From JBGAJN01 sp044224905 (GTDB lineage Bacteria > Verrucomicrobiota > Verrucomicrobiia > Limisphaerales > JBGAJN01), in the NCBI GenBank assembly GCA_044224905.1, contig JBGAJN010000002.1:1612001-1676000 (forward strand): a stretch of 64,000 nt of DNA. Direction: 5' to 3'. Numbering within the stretch: position 1 is the first letter of the stretch; the number at the start of each line of letters is the position of its first letter. This document shows, piece after piece, positions 43,701-51,309 of the stretch. Both the position numbers and the translations under genes were made by a program. The notes under the pieces were generated by a model. It did no database searches. It was given only the letters and a program-made list of their open reading frames with translations, and was not told the DNA's origin.

Positions 43701-44055
43701 CGATGTCGCGGTGCCCGATGGCACGTTCACGACGGCTTGCGCTCAGGCCTGCCCGGCCGACGCGATTGCGTTTGGCAACATTCTTGATCCGCACAGCAAG
43801 GTTAGCCAGTTGAAGGCGCTCGACCGCAATTACGCGGTGCTCGGCTTCCTCGACGTCAAGGCCCGCACGACCTACCTCGCGCGGATCCGCAATCCGAATC
43901 CTGCGATGCCGGATTACGAAGATCTGAAAATGCCCATGGGCATGAAGGAATATTCCGACAAGCACGGCAGCCCGTTTGAAGCACATCACGCCAGCAATGA
44001 AGGTCATGGTCATGAATCCGCTCCGGCTCACGCTGAGAAGAAAGGAGCGCACTGA
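40717..44055 (+). CDS. actB: Alternative complex III subunit ActB (molybdopterin-like plus iron-sulfur domains)
   Basis: This 1112-residue protein starts at the ATG at 40717, overlapping the actA stop. It has a twin-arginine sequence SRRHFVKIM (Arg51-Arg52) followed by a hydrophobic stretch ending LTGC (Cys72), so Tat export and lipid anchoring are plausible. The first part resembles the catalytic subunit of molybdopterin oxidoreductases (ActB1), without expected cofactor. The C-terminal part (ActB2) is a ferredoxin-like protein with clusters CVGCTACVTAC (Cys812-822), CQHCESAPCESVCP, CIGTRYCSNNCP, CTFCIQRI and CAQACPADAI, fitting three [4Fe-4S] and one [3Fe-4S]. It transfers electrons and docks on ActC. 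Its TGA shares one base with the actC ATG. Confidence 0.95.
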   Translation: MKTIPPPCPIPESGPKYWRSLDQVAETPEFQQWLQNEFPAGASEFTDGTSRRHFVKIMSASFLLGGLGLTGCRKPVENILPFSKQPENYIHGKAKFFATSRPTRGSSVPLLVKSHEGRPVKVESNPEHPAGNAGTDHFTQASILNLFDPDRAMAMSSGDSVKTIDFLTQAAKRHAATGGEGLVFLLERSSSPSRLRVQQLISAKYPKARWFLYEPIDLSAGQQAASTAFGQSIAPQYQLDKAKRIFALDCDFLGAEEDSYRFIRGFAKGRKQKTAADEINRLYAVEAVFSITGANADHRLRLPASQVLPLAAKLAVEVLKEKGGAGELGAALDALAGEFKGDEKWVTEAAKDLAHSSGESVVLAGHSQPAAVHFIAAAINNALGSVGKVVVLNPAPEVKTGSLADLVAALNAGTVDTLVSLGGNPVYAAPVDLDFAAAQKKAKSIIRWGYYHDESAEGASYFIPAAHYLESWGDGRTSDGTYVSVQPLIEPLFGGFTELEVLAHLGGLDAVRPHDIVRETFAGIVKPANLEEAWKKFIHDGFAAGTAPAPVAGKLNVGAIAAALKSATVLPTPSAEKLEVVFHRDYSVDDGRYNNNGWLQETPNPITKVVWENIIAVSPNTAKALNLKAAAGRKNADPEKENAAFKSNDEGTSYEFSDVIELELGGRKVTGTIWIQPGLADNTVAIALGYGRPKPGRVGYKVGFNAYALRTSTAPYFAAGGKLTNTGKTARVVSTQEHGAMDGRPIIREANLDQYRKKTDFANNMDLEAHSEFIPKDKKGEPKNIYQHPYVKNPETKSDVHQWGMVVDLSSCVGCTACVTACQSENNVPIVGRDQVNKGREMHWMRIDRYFTGDAANPQSVNQPMMCQHCESAPCESVCPVNATVHDEEGVNVMAYNRCIGTRYCSNNCPFKVRRFNFFDFNKRPNDYAGMNGQSGNLYKGPFAKREPLEYDLIKLAKNPEVTVRMRGVMEKCTFCIQRIEGAKIAQKVKAGASPDVAVPDGTFTTACAQACPADAIAFGNILDPHSKVSQLKALDRNYAVLGFLDVKARTTYLARIRNPNPAMPDYEDLKMPMGMKEYSDKHGSPFEAHHASNEGHGHESAPAHAEKKGAH

Positions 44056-45482
44056 TGAGCGCTGAAACCGCTTTCCCAGTGAGCAAGCTCCAGCCGCCAC
44101 CCGCGGAATTGGAACGCCAGCCGTTGGTGTTGAACAACCGCTCGATCGGTTGGATCTCCGACCACATCTGCGGAATCATTGAAGGCAAGACGCCCAAGTG
44201 GTGGTGGCCTGCGTTCCTGATCAGCATCGTCGGCATGACGATGATGTTCAGCCTGATCGCCTACCTCATCGCGACCGGTGTCGGTGTGTGGGGGTTGAAC
44301 CAGCCCGCTGCGTGGGCGTGGGATATCACGAACTTCGTCTTCTGGATCGGTATCGGCCACGCCGGAACGCTGATCTCGGCGATTCTTTGCCTGCTTCGTC
44401 AACGCTGGCGCACCTCGATCAACCGCGCCGCCGAAGCGATGACGCTCTTCGCTGTGGCTTGCGCCGGTATTTTCCCGGTCGTTCACGTCGGTCGTATCTG
44501 GCTCGCGCCGATCTTCCTCGCGCCGATTCCGAATGCGAACGTCATCTGGCCGCAGTTCCGCTCGCCTTTGTTGTGGGACGTGTTCGCGGTCTCGACCTAC
44601 GGCACGGTATCGCTGCTGTTCTGGTATACGGGTTTGATTCCCGATCTCGCGACGATGCGTGATCGGGCGACAACGAAGATTCGCAAGTTCGCCTATGGCT
44701 TGTTCGCGCTCGGTTGGACCGGCTCGAACCGTCACTGGAGCAACTACGAAAAAGCGTATTTGATTCTGGCTGGTCTCTCGACGCCGCTGGTGCTCTCCGT
44801 GCACTCCGTCGTCTCGTTCGACTTCGCTGTGTCGGTGGTGCCGGGGTGGCATACGACGATCTTCCCGCCGTATTTCGTTGCGGGTGCGATCTTCTCCGGC
44901 TTCGGCATGGTGCTCACGCTGCTGATTCCGCTGCGCACGTTGTGCAAGCTGGAAGACGTGATCACCGTCCGTCACGTGGAGTTGATGGGCAAAGTCATTC
45001 TCGGCACGGGATCGATCGTTGGTTACGCCTACGGGATGGAGTTCTTCATCGCGTGGTATGGCGGCAATCCCTACGAAAAGTATGCGTTCATGAACCGCGC
45101 GTTCGGCCCGTATTGGTGGGCTTATTGGAGCATGATTTCGTGCAACGTCATCTGCCCGCAGTTGTTCTGGTTCCGCAAGGTCCGCACGAATCTCGTCGTG
45201 GTGTTCATCATCTCGATCTTCGTGAACATCGGCATGTGGTTTGAACGTTTCGTGATCATCGTCACGTCGTTGCACCGCGATTACCTGCCGTCGAGCTGGG
45301 GTTATTTCCGGCCGACCTATGTGGACGTGTTGACGTTCGTGGGCAGCTTCGGATTGTTCTGCACCTTGTTCCTGTTGTTCATGCGCTTCCTGCCAATGAT
45401 CGCCATCTCGGAAGTTAAGAACGTTACCCCTCAAGCCGACCCGCATCATCCGCAGGGCGGCGCGAAAGGAGGGCACCACTAA
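44055..45482 (+). CDS. actC: Alternative complex III subunit ActC (NrfD-like quinol-site membrane protein)
   Basis: This 475-residue integral membrane protein of the NrfD/PsrC family has about ten helices, an N-terminal cytoplasmic region (ERQPLVLNNRSIGWISDHIC) and a His-rich C-terminal tail (HHPQGGAKGGHH). Recognisable features include NFVFWIGIGHAGTLISAIL, PVVHVGRIWLAP and HSVVSFDFAVSVVPGWHTTIFPPYF (in parts), a conserved signature of ActC. It is thought to hold the quinol-binding site on the periplasmic side next to ActB. It is paired with ActF, a homologous helix bundle further on. Its TAA shares one base with the actD ATG. Confidence 0.95.
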   Translation: MSAETAFPVSKLQPPPAELERQPLVLNNRSIGWISDHICGIIEGKTPKWWWPAFLISIVGMTMMFSLIAYLIATGVGVWGLNQPAAWAWDITNFVFWIGIGHAGTLISAILCLLRQRWRTSINRAAEAMTLFAVACAGIFPVVHVGRIWLAPIFLAPIPNANVIWPQFRSPLLWDVFAVSTYGTVSLLFWYTGLIPDLATMRDRATTKIRKFAYGLFALGWTGSNRHWSNYEKAYLILAGLSTPLVLSVHSVVSFDFAVSVVPGWHTTIFPPYFVAGAIFSGFGMVLTLLIPLRTLCKLEDVITVRHVELMGKVILGTGSIVGYAYGMEFFIAWYGGNPYEKYAFMNRAFGPYWWAYWSMISCNVICPQLFWFRKVRTNLVVVFIISIFVNIGMWFERFVIIVTSLHRDYLPSSWGYFRPTYVDVLTFVGSFGLFCTLFLLFMRFLPMIAISEVKNVTPQADPHHPQGGAKGGHH

Positions 45483-46012
45483 TGGGCACGCCTTACGCCA
45501 TCATGGCTGAGTTCGACAAGCCGGCCGACGCGCTGCATGCCGCGGAGCAAATCCGCGATGCCGGCTTCCGTCGCTGGGATGTGCACACGCCGTTTCCCAT
45601 CCACGGGATGGACGACGCGATGGGCATGAAGCAATCCAAAGTCGGTTGGTTCACCTTCATCGGTGGTCTGACGGGCTTCACATCGGGCATGACCATGATC
45701 TGGTACATGAACGGTTTCGACTACGCGATCGTGGTGGGCGGCAAGCCGCTGTTTAGCCCGTTGTTCGCGTTTCCCGTGAGTTACGAGCTGACGATTCTGC
45801 TCGGTGCGTTCGGCACGCTCTTCGGCATGCTGTTCCTGAATCGTTTGCCGAAACTCTATCATCCGCTGCTCAAGTGCCGCCGCTTTGCCGGCGTCACGCA
45901 TGACAAGTTCGTCATCGCGATTGAGACGAGCGATCCGAAATATTCCGCCACGGAAACCCGCAAACTGCTGGAATCAGCCGGCAGCAAGCACATCGAACTG
46001 GTGGAGGATTGA
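45482..46012 (+). CDS. actD: Alternative complex III subunit ActD (DUF3341)
   Basis: This 176-residue membrane protein matches the DUF3341 family: MAEFDKPADALHAAEQIRDAGFRRWDVHTPFPIHGMD (in parts), VGWFTFIGGLTGFTSG as the first membrane helix, and FPVSYELTILLGAFGTLFGMLFLN as the second. The C-terminal soluble part resumes an alpha-beta domain (KFVIAIETSD...LLESAGSKHIELVED). ActD is a two-helix accessory subunit of ACIII. Its TGA overlaps the actE ATG by one base, consistent with tight translational coupling. Confidence 0.93.
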   Translation: MGTPYAIMAEFDKPADALHAAEQIRDAGFRRWDVHTPFPIHGMDDAMGMKQSKVGWFTFIGGLTGFTSGMTMIWYMNGFDYAIVVGGKPLFSPLFAFPVSYELTILLGAFGTLFGMLFLNRLPKLYHPLLKCRRFAGVTHDKFVIAIETSDPKYSATETRKLLESAGSKHIELVED

Positions 46013-46635
46013 TGCGCTACTATCTGCTAATTCTTGCGGCCTGCGTGCTCGCGACCATGTTGATCCTCGGCAAACGGGGAGATCACTCGCGCCGGACACC
46101 GATCGAAATCTTTCCCGACATGGACCGCCAGCTGAAGTTGCGCCCGCAAGCGGACGCGCACCTGACGCCCGATGGTCGCAGCTCGCGCCTCGCGCCGGTC
46201 GGCACCATCGCCCGTGGAGATCGCTTCGAAGACGTGCCGGTGAATACCGGTCGCGTTCCGGGAACCACGAACTTCGTCGAGAATCTTCCGGTGGAAGTCA
46301 CCCCGAAGCTCATGGCTCGTGGCCAGGAACGTTTCAATATTTACTGCTCGCCCTGCCACGGACAATTGGGCGACGGCAACGGCATCACGAAGAAGATCGG
46401 CGCCATGGCGGTGGTCGCCAGCCTGCACGATCAACGTATCGTGAAACTCGCTGACGGCGAAGTGTTCAACACGATTACTTACGGCAAGAACCTGATGGGA
46501 CCTTACGCGGCCAACGTCCCTGTCGAAGATCGTTGGGCCATCGTGGCTTATCTGCGCGCCCTGCAATTCAGCCGGCTCGCCACGCTCGATGACGTGGCTC
46601 CCGAACAACGTGAAGCGTTGAAAAAGAAACTATGA
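46012..46635 (+). CDS. actE: Alternative complex III subunit ActE, monohaem cytochrome c
   Basis: This 207-residue protein starts at the ATG at 46012. An N-terminal hydrophobic segment (MRYYLLILAACVLATMLILG, possibly a lipobox-like AAC) anchors it. A class I cytochrome c domain has CSPCH at residues 112-116 and a candidate axial Met in NLMGPYAANVP; the final IVAYLRALQFSR helix is typical. ActE hands electrons from the pentahaem ActA to a soluble carrier or directly to an oxidase. It overlaps actD by one base and actF by four. Confidence 0.95.
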   Translation: MRYYLLILAACVLATMLILGKRGDHSRRTPIEIFPDMDRQLKLRPQADAHLTPDGRSSRLAPVGTIARGDRFEDVPVNTGRVPGTTNFVENLPVEVTPKLMARGQERFNIYCSPCHGQLGDGNGITKKIGAMAVVASLHDQRIVKLADGEVFNTITYGKNLMGPYAANVPVEDRWAIVAYLRALQFSRLATLDDVAPEQREALKKKL

Positions 46636-47873
46636 GTTCGTCTGCCATTCCTGCTCAATCCGTTCCCGCCTCGGCGTCGCAGCCGGGCTGGATCAAGTCG
46701 CTGCCGCTGGCGTGCCTCGTGGTGGGCGGCGTCGGCGTGGCCGTCGGCTTGATGAACAACGGCGAACTCGGCAAACAGTTCGCGTTCTCTTACCTGACGG
46801 CGTACATGTTCTTCCTGAGCCTCTGCTTGGGCGGATTCTTCCTGACGCTGGTGCATCACGTGTTCGATGCAAACTGGTCGGTGCCGACGCGCCGCATCAC
46901 GGAACATCTCGCGTGCCTCCTGCCGTGGATGGGCGTGCTTTGGTTGCCGATCGGGATCAAGGCGAAGATGCTCTACGCGTGGATGAGCAGCGATCCGCAA
47001 ACGGATCATGCGTTGCACGCGAAGTTGCCGTTGTTCACCATTTCGGCGTTCTACGCGATCTCCATCGCGCTGTTTCTGATCTGGTGGTTGTGGTCGTACA
47101 AGTTGCGTTCCTGGTCGCTGAAGCAGGATCAAACCGGCGGCGCGGATTGCACCATTGCGTTGCGCAAGTGGGCGGCGAGCGGCGTGATCATCTTCGCGTT
47201 GTCGCTGACGATGGGCGCGATCTTCTGGATGAAGGCACTCCAGCATCAATGGTTCTCGACGATGTATGGCGTGTATTATTTCGCCGGTAGCGTCTGGACG
47301 ACTCTGGGAACTCTTTATCTGATCACGTTGTATTTGAAGCGTCAGGGCCCGTTGGCGCCCATTGTCACAAAGAACACGTTCCACAGCATTGGCATCTTGC
47401 TGCTCGCGTTCACAATTTTCTACGCCTACATCCACTTCTCCCAATACTTCCTGATCTGGAACGCGTCCGTGCCCGAAGAAACCTTCTGGTACGTGCTGCG
47501 TGAAAAGGGAACTTGGTGGGACATCGGCATGGTCATCGTGTTCGGTCACTTCCTCGTTCCGTTCCTCGCGCTGCTGCGCATTGATACGAAGCTCTCGCTC
47601 CCGGTCATCGTCCCGGTCTGCGTGTGGACGTGGTTAATGCACTACGCCGACATGGCGTTCAACGTTCAGCCGGTGTTGTATCCCGACGGCTTCCACTTCG
47701 GCTGGCTCGATATTGCGAGTCTCGCGTTCATCGGCGGCGTGTTGAGCACGATCTTCATCAAGTTTTTCAACGCGCATCCGCCGTATCCGCAGAAGGACCC
47801 GCGCACTGCGGAGAGCCTCGGTATTTACGTGGCGCCGGCTGCCGGTGCGAAGAACAAGGGAGGTGGCCATTGA
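46632..47873 (+). CDS. actF: Alternative complex III subunit ActF (NrfD-like membrane protein)
   Basis: This 413-residue protein has about ten hydrophobic segments and distant similarity to ActC. Features include FLSLCLGGFFLTLVHHVFDANWSVPTRR (in parts), HLACLLPWMGVLWLPI, IFWMKALQHQWFSTMYGVYYFAGSVW and the conserved FHSIGILLLAFTIFYAYIHFSQYFLIW. The latter contains a line of protonatable residues proposed to form a proton path in ACIII. The tail is Gly/Lys/His-rich. It begins in overlap with actE and ends overlapping the TTG start of the next small gene. Confidence 0.95.
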   Translation: MSSSAIPAQSVPASASQPGWIKSLPLACLVVGGVGVAVGLMNNGELGKQFAFSYLTAYMFFLSLCLGGFFLTLVHHVFDANWSVPTRRITEHLACLLPWMGVLWLPIGIKAKMLYAWMSSDPQTDHALHAKLPLFTISAFYAISIALFLIWWLWSYKLRSWSLKQDQTGGADCTIALRKWAASGVIIFALSLTMGAIFWMKALQHQWFSTMYGVYYFAGSVWTTLGTLYLITLYLKRQGPLAPIVTKNTFHSIGILLLAFTIFYAYIHFSQYFLIWNASVPEETFWYVLREKGTWWDIGMVIVFGHFLVPFLALLRIDTKLSLPVIVPVCVWTWLMHYADMAFNVQPVLYPDGFHFGWLDIASLAFIGGVLSTIFIKFFNAHPPYPQKDPRTAESLGIYVAPAAGAKNKGGGH

Positions 47874-48253
47874 ACTGCAACGACTCCAATTCCTGCTGCA
47901 AATCGAGCTTCGTGATCTACGCCGCCGGCATCCTCGGCGCGCTGATGATCATGGCGTTTCTCGTCGGGCAGATGAAGAAATACACCACGCCAGCGCCCTT
48001 AGGTGCTGCTCGTGCGGAAGAGCGTAAGAAGAATCTCGTCGAACTTCGCGGCGCGGAAGATACCGCGCTGACGACCTACGACTGGCAGGACAAAGGCAAG
48101 GGCCTCGTTCGTCTGCCGATTGATCGCGCGATGGATCTGGCGATTGCCAAGTGGAAGAATCCGGTCGCTGCGCGTTCGAATCTGATTTCGCAGATCGACA
48201 AAGCCGCGGCTCCCGCGCCCAAAGCGCCCGAAAAACCCAGCGCGTTCGAGTGA
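47870..48253 (+). CDS. Small single-helix protein at the ActG position of the act operon
   Basis: A TTG start at 47870 overlaps the actF stop and is preceded by GGGAGGTGG eight bases away, one of the best ribosome binding sites in this window. The 127-residue product has a Cys-containing N-terminus (NCNDSNSCCKS), one membrane helix at about residues 12-34 (FVIYAAGILGALMIMAFLVGQ) and a soluble domain with a conserved-looking LVRLPIDRAMDLAIAKWKNP. That last motif resembles the stretch in other respiratory-cluster small proteins that links an oxidase assembly module to the inner membrane. It could be an ActG counterpart or an assembly factor. Gene symbol is withheld. Confidence 0.8.
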   Translation: MNCNDSNSCCKSSFVIYAAGILGALMIMAFLVGQMKKYTTPAPLGAARAEERKKNLVELRGAEDTALTTYDWQDKGKGLVRLPIDRAMDLAIAKWKNPVAARSNLISQIDKAAAPAPKAPEKPSAFE

Positions 48254-48281
48254 GCCGCTTCGTTTCGTCCAGCATCTGTTC

Positions 48282-49757
48282 ATGAGCGCACCGAGTTCAA
48301 CTCCGACCACCAGGACTTCCGCCGCGCAGGCTGCGGACAGCTCGCTGGTCACTGAGATCGATCAATCTTGCCGTTGGTCGCTGCTCTATTTGTTTGGCGC
48401 TTCTGCGTTCTGGCTGCTGCTCGCCAGCGTCCTTTCATTGATCGCGTCGATCAAACTTCATTCGCCAACATTTTTGGGTGAATGTTCCGCGCTCAGCTAC
48501 GGACGCGTGCAGGCGATGGCTTCGAGTGTTTATCTTTACGGATTCGCTTCGCAAGCCGGCCTCGGTCTGGCGCTGTGGATTCTGGCGCGGCTTGGTCGCG
48601 TGACGTTGCAGCTTCCGCTGTGGTCGATCATCGGTGGTGTCTTGTGGAATCTCGGACTCACGGTCGGTTTGATCGAAATCGCTTTCGGCCACAACACTGG
48701 CTTCACGTGGTTGGAAATTCCGGCGACCGGCAGCGGTATCATCTTCCTCGGTTACTGCCTTATCGCGATCAACGCGCTTCTGACCTTCCGCGCGCGCACC
48801 GTTCGCGAAACCTACGTCTCGCAATGGTATCTCGTCGCGGCGCTGCTGTGCTTCCCGTGGCTTTACACGACTGCCAACTGCCTCTTGGTCCACGGTCCGT
48901 TGCGCGGGGTCGCACAGAACATCGCGAACCAATGGTTCGTGAGCGGGTTCAGCCAGTTGTGGCTCGGTTCGCTGGCCTTGGCGGCGTTGTTCTACTTCGT
49001 GCCGATCGTCATCGGTAAGCCGCTCAACGATCGCAATCTGGCTCTGTTCGGTTTCTGGGTGTTGATGCTCACGGGAGCGTGGACTGGTTTCCATTCCGGC
49101 TCGCCGTTTCCCGCCTGGGTTCCGAGTGCGAGTAGTGCGATGACCTTGTTGCTTGCGGTTGCCGCGGCCGCCGTGGTGGCGAATTTCCATCTGACGATTC
49201 GTCGTGACCCGACGCGGTTGACGGCGGAACCGGCGTCGTGCTTTCTCGCTTTCGGCGTGGTTGCTTTCGGTGCGTGGAACGTTCTTGTGTTGCTCGCCGC
49301 GTGCCCGGTGTTCAGCACGGCGTATCAACTGACCCATTTCCTCGCTGGCATTTCCGAGCTCGGCCTGAAGGGATTCGTCGGCATGACCGTAATCGGCGCC
49401 GCGTTGATGATTCTTCCGCGTTTGGTGAACCTGCCTTGGCCGGCTCCTAAATTGATCCAACTCCAGTTGTGGGCGCTCGGTGGCGGTGTGGTTCTTTCCA
49501 CGGTGTCGTTGTGCGTCGCCGGAGTGGAGCAGGGGTCGGCGATGAAGCACGCGGGCAGCTCGTTCCTGGAAATTCTCAAGACCACGCACACGATGCTGCT
49601 GTTGAACACGGCCGGCAGTTTGCTCTTCACGCTGGGTGCGGCGTTGTTCGCTCTGAATTTTGTCCTGTTGCTTGATCGTTATGCCCGGACGCTTTGCCCG
49701 CTGGCCTTCTGGCTTGGGGTCGGCATCAAGCCCGCAGATTCGAAGATCACCGCATGA
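48282..49757 (+). CDS. CcoN-like membrane subunit lacking the oxidase haem and copper ligands
   Basis: This 491-residue protein has about 12-13 helices and aligns along its whole length with cbb3 oxidase subunit CcoN: LSYGRVQAM (CcoN FGRLRPLH), ANQWFVSGFSQLW...FYFVP (CcoN VQWWYGHNAVGFF...YYFVP), GAWTGFHSGS (AGPHHLHY), and LTHFLAGISELGLKGFVGM (TDWxxGHxHxGALGW). The ligand positions have changed: the low-spin haem His is Ala80, the CuB His of the YGHN motif is lost (residues 218-222), HH is His271-Ser272, and HxH is Ile357-Ser358-Glu359. Only one of six ligand histidines remains. It should not bind the usual cofactors or reduce oxygen. It overlaps the next gene and is spaced 28 bases from the previous one. 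Confidence 0.85.
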   Translation: MSAPSSTPTTRTSAAQAADSSLVTEIDQSCRWSLLYLFGASAFWLLLASVLSLIASIKLHSPTFLGECSALSYGRVQAMASSVYLYGFASQAGLGLALWILARLGRVTLQLPLWSIIGGVLWNLGLTVGLIEIAFGHNTGFTWLEIPATGSGIIFLGYCLIAINALLTFRARTVRETYVSQWYLVAALLCFPWLYTTANCLLVHGPLRGVAQNIANQWFVSGFSQLWLGSLALAALFYFVPIVIGKPLNDRNLALFGFWVLMLTGAWTGFHSGSPFPAWVPSASSAMTLLLAVAAAAVVANFHLTIRRDPTRLTAEPASCFLAFGVVAFGAWNVLVLLAACPVFSTAYQLTHFLAGISELGLKGFVGMTVIGAALMILPRLVNLPWPAPKLIQLQLWALGGGVVLSTVSLCVAGVEQGSAMKHAGSSFLEILKTTHTMLLLNTAGSLLFTLGAALFALNFVLLLDRYARTLCPLAFWLGVGIKPADSKITA

Positions 49758-50623
49758 ACCACGGCCCGCTCATTTTCCTCGGCGTGTTTTTCAGCCTCGC
49801 GCTCTCTTGGGCGGGGTTGATTCTCGGGCCGCAGTTGCAACTCGGCGGTCAGCAGCCCGTCCCGACTGATGCGGGACTGTATCCGGCCGCGCGCTCCGGT
49901 TTGGCCAAGCAAGGCGCGGAAGTCTATCGCGCGAACGGTTGCTATCACTGCCACAGCCAGCAGGTGAAACAAGACTCCGTCCAATTCGGTGCCCAACTCA
50001 CCGCGATCGGCGACAACACGAACGCTGTGATCGCCACGCTCGTTAAGCTTGGTTTCGCCGCTGATGCTGATGCGGCCAAGCAGGCGCTGACGAAGCTGCC
50101 TTTGACCTTGCGCGAAGATGTTTCCCTGCGCGTGGCTGGTTTCACGGTAAAGCAAGTCAGCGAACCCGGCGCGAAAGCCGAAGTAACTTTCAAGAACGTC
50201 GGCGCTGATCTCGCGCGCGGTTGGGGCGATCGCCTCAATGTTGCGCAGGACTATCTCTTTGATGAACCGGTGATGCTGGGCGCACAACGCATCGGACCGG
50301 ACTTGGCGAATGTCGGTGTCCGGGCTCCGGAGAAATTCGCTGCCGCATGGAAGTTTTCTTCGACCAACACGGTCGCGGAAATTCGCGAGTGGCACTTCAA
50401 GCATCTCGCTGATCCCCGTTCGGTGGCACCCGAGTCCACGATGCCGGCTTACCCTTGGCTCTTCGTCAAGCACGGCGGTCAATTGCTCCCGACGCGCGAC
50501 GCTGAAGCGCTCGTGGAATATCTGATGAGCCTTCGCTCCGATGTCTCCCTCACCAACGCGCCGGTGCCGAAGATCGCTTCGGTCGCACCCGTGGCTGCGG
50601 CAACCAACGCGCCTGCGAAATGA
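49754..50623 (+). CDS. CcoO-like membrane-anchored monohaem cytochrome c with insertion
   Basis: This 289-residue protein starts at the ATG at 49754 in the CcoN-like stop (ATGA). An N-terminal helix (residues 4-26) is followed by EVYRANGCYHCHSQQ with a CxxCH site at 63-67, and the CcoO hallmark RSVAPESTMPAYPWL with axial Met230. Between the haem site and IGPDLANVG lie about 115 residues instead of about 50 in CcoO, so an insertion of roughly 70 residues is present (about 75-155; helical, then beta). The haem ligands are intact, so this subunit can still carry electrons, unlike its membrane partner. Confidence 0.88.
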   Translation: MNHGPLIFLGVFFSLALSWAGLILGPQLQLGGQQPVPTDAGLYPAARSGLAKQGAEVYRANGCYHCHSQQVKQDSVQFGAQLTAIGDNTNAVIATLVKLGFAADADAAKQALTKLPLTLREDVSLRVAGFTVKQVSEPGAKAEVTFKNVGADLARGWGDRLNVAQDYLFDEPVMLGAQRIGPDLANVGVRAPEKFAAAWKFSSTNTVAEIREWHFKHLADPRSVAPESTMPAYPWLFVKHGGQLLPTRDAEALVEYLMSLRSDVSLTNAPVPKIASVAPVAAATNAPAK

Positions 50624-51225
50624 ACGCGAAGCATACCCAGCGCATTGATGCCGTGGACGCCGCGCCGAAAGCCGGCACCCGGTGGTTGCCCACGTGGATC
50701 ATGTTGGCCACGGCCATCCTCGCTTATCGCGGCTGCCTGTTCGTCGACGAAAACGGCGCCGCCTTCAATCCGAGCGTGCAGGGTCCGTGGACTGAAGCCG
50801 CGCTCGTTGCTGTGTCGTCAGGTGAGAAGGAAGATCCGCTCGGCAAGGAAACGTATCTCGCCAGTTGCGCTCCGTGCCATCAGGCCAACGGCCTTGGTAC
50901 TCCGGGACAATTTCCGCCGCTCGTCGGTTCCGAATGGGTGCTCGCGCCCGGTCCTAATCGCATCATCCGCATCGTGCTGCACGGCGCTCAGGGTCCGTTC
51001 TCCGTCAAGGGTGTTGAATTCAACAACGTCATGGTTCCGTGGAAGGACAGCCTTGATGACAAAAAGATCGCCGCAGTGATTACGTATATCCGCCAGAATA
51101 AGGATTGGGGTCATGCGGCAACTCCCGTGAAGCCCGAGCAAGTGAAGAAGATCCGCGAAGCAACCAAGGATCAAGGCGCCGCGATGACTGCGGATGAGTT
51201 GAAGAAGGTCAACGAAGCGGACTAA
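50620..51225 (+). CDS. Membrane-anchored monohaem cytochrome c, CcoP-position
   Basis: This 201-residue protein overlaps the preceding stop by ATGA. One membrane helix at about residues 21-42 (RWLPTWIMLATAILAYRGCLFV) is followed by a class I cytochrome domain with CAPCH at 83-87, LVGSEWVLAPGPNRIIRIVLHG and a candidate axial Met138 in NNVMVPW. True CcoP has two haems; here there is one, and the domain is more like the single cytochromes attached to alternative oxidase clusters. It is the last gene of the act operon; a hairpin follows the stop. Confidence 0.87.
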   Translation: MNAKHTQRIDAVDAAPKAGTRWLPTWIMLATAILAYRGCLFVDENGAAFNPSVQGPWTEAALVAVSSGEKEDPLGKETYLASCAPCHQANGLGTPGQFPPLVGSEWVLAPGPNRIIRIVLHGAQGPFSVKGVEFNNVMVPWKDSLDDKKIAAVITYIRQNKDWGHAATPVKPEQVKKIREATKDQGAAMTADELKKVNEAD

Positions 51226-51253
51226 CGGCTTCCGTTACGGTTTCTTTTCCACC

Positions 51254-51269
51254 GCGGGCTTGCGCCCGC
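51254..51269 (+). terminator. Short GC hairpin after the act operon
   Basis: GCGGGC and GCCCGC pair around a TTGC loop, 28 bases after the stop of the last cytochrome gene. No T-run follows, so it is either a weak or factor-assisted terminator or a simple intergenic hairpin. Confidence 0.35.
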
Positions 51270-51309
51270 TTCCGCAGTCCCTACGATTCGTTCCAGATAG
51301 GAATTATCT

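Noticed and set aside
42379..45479. Long minus-strand frames opposite actB and actC (573 and 483 codons)
   Set aside because: They follow the third-position G+C bias of the act genes and show no domains.
48282..51225. Calling the last three genes a functional cbb3 cytochrome c oxidase
   Set aside because: The CcoN-like subunit lacks five of six cofactor histidines, so catalytic function is not supported even though the gene order looks right.
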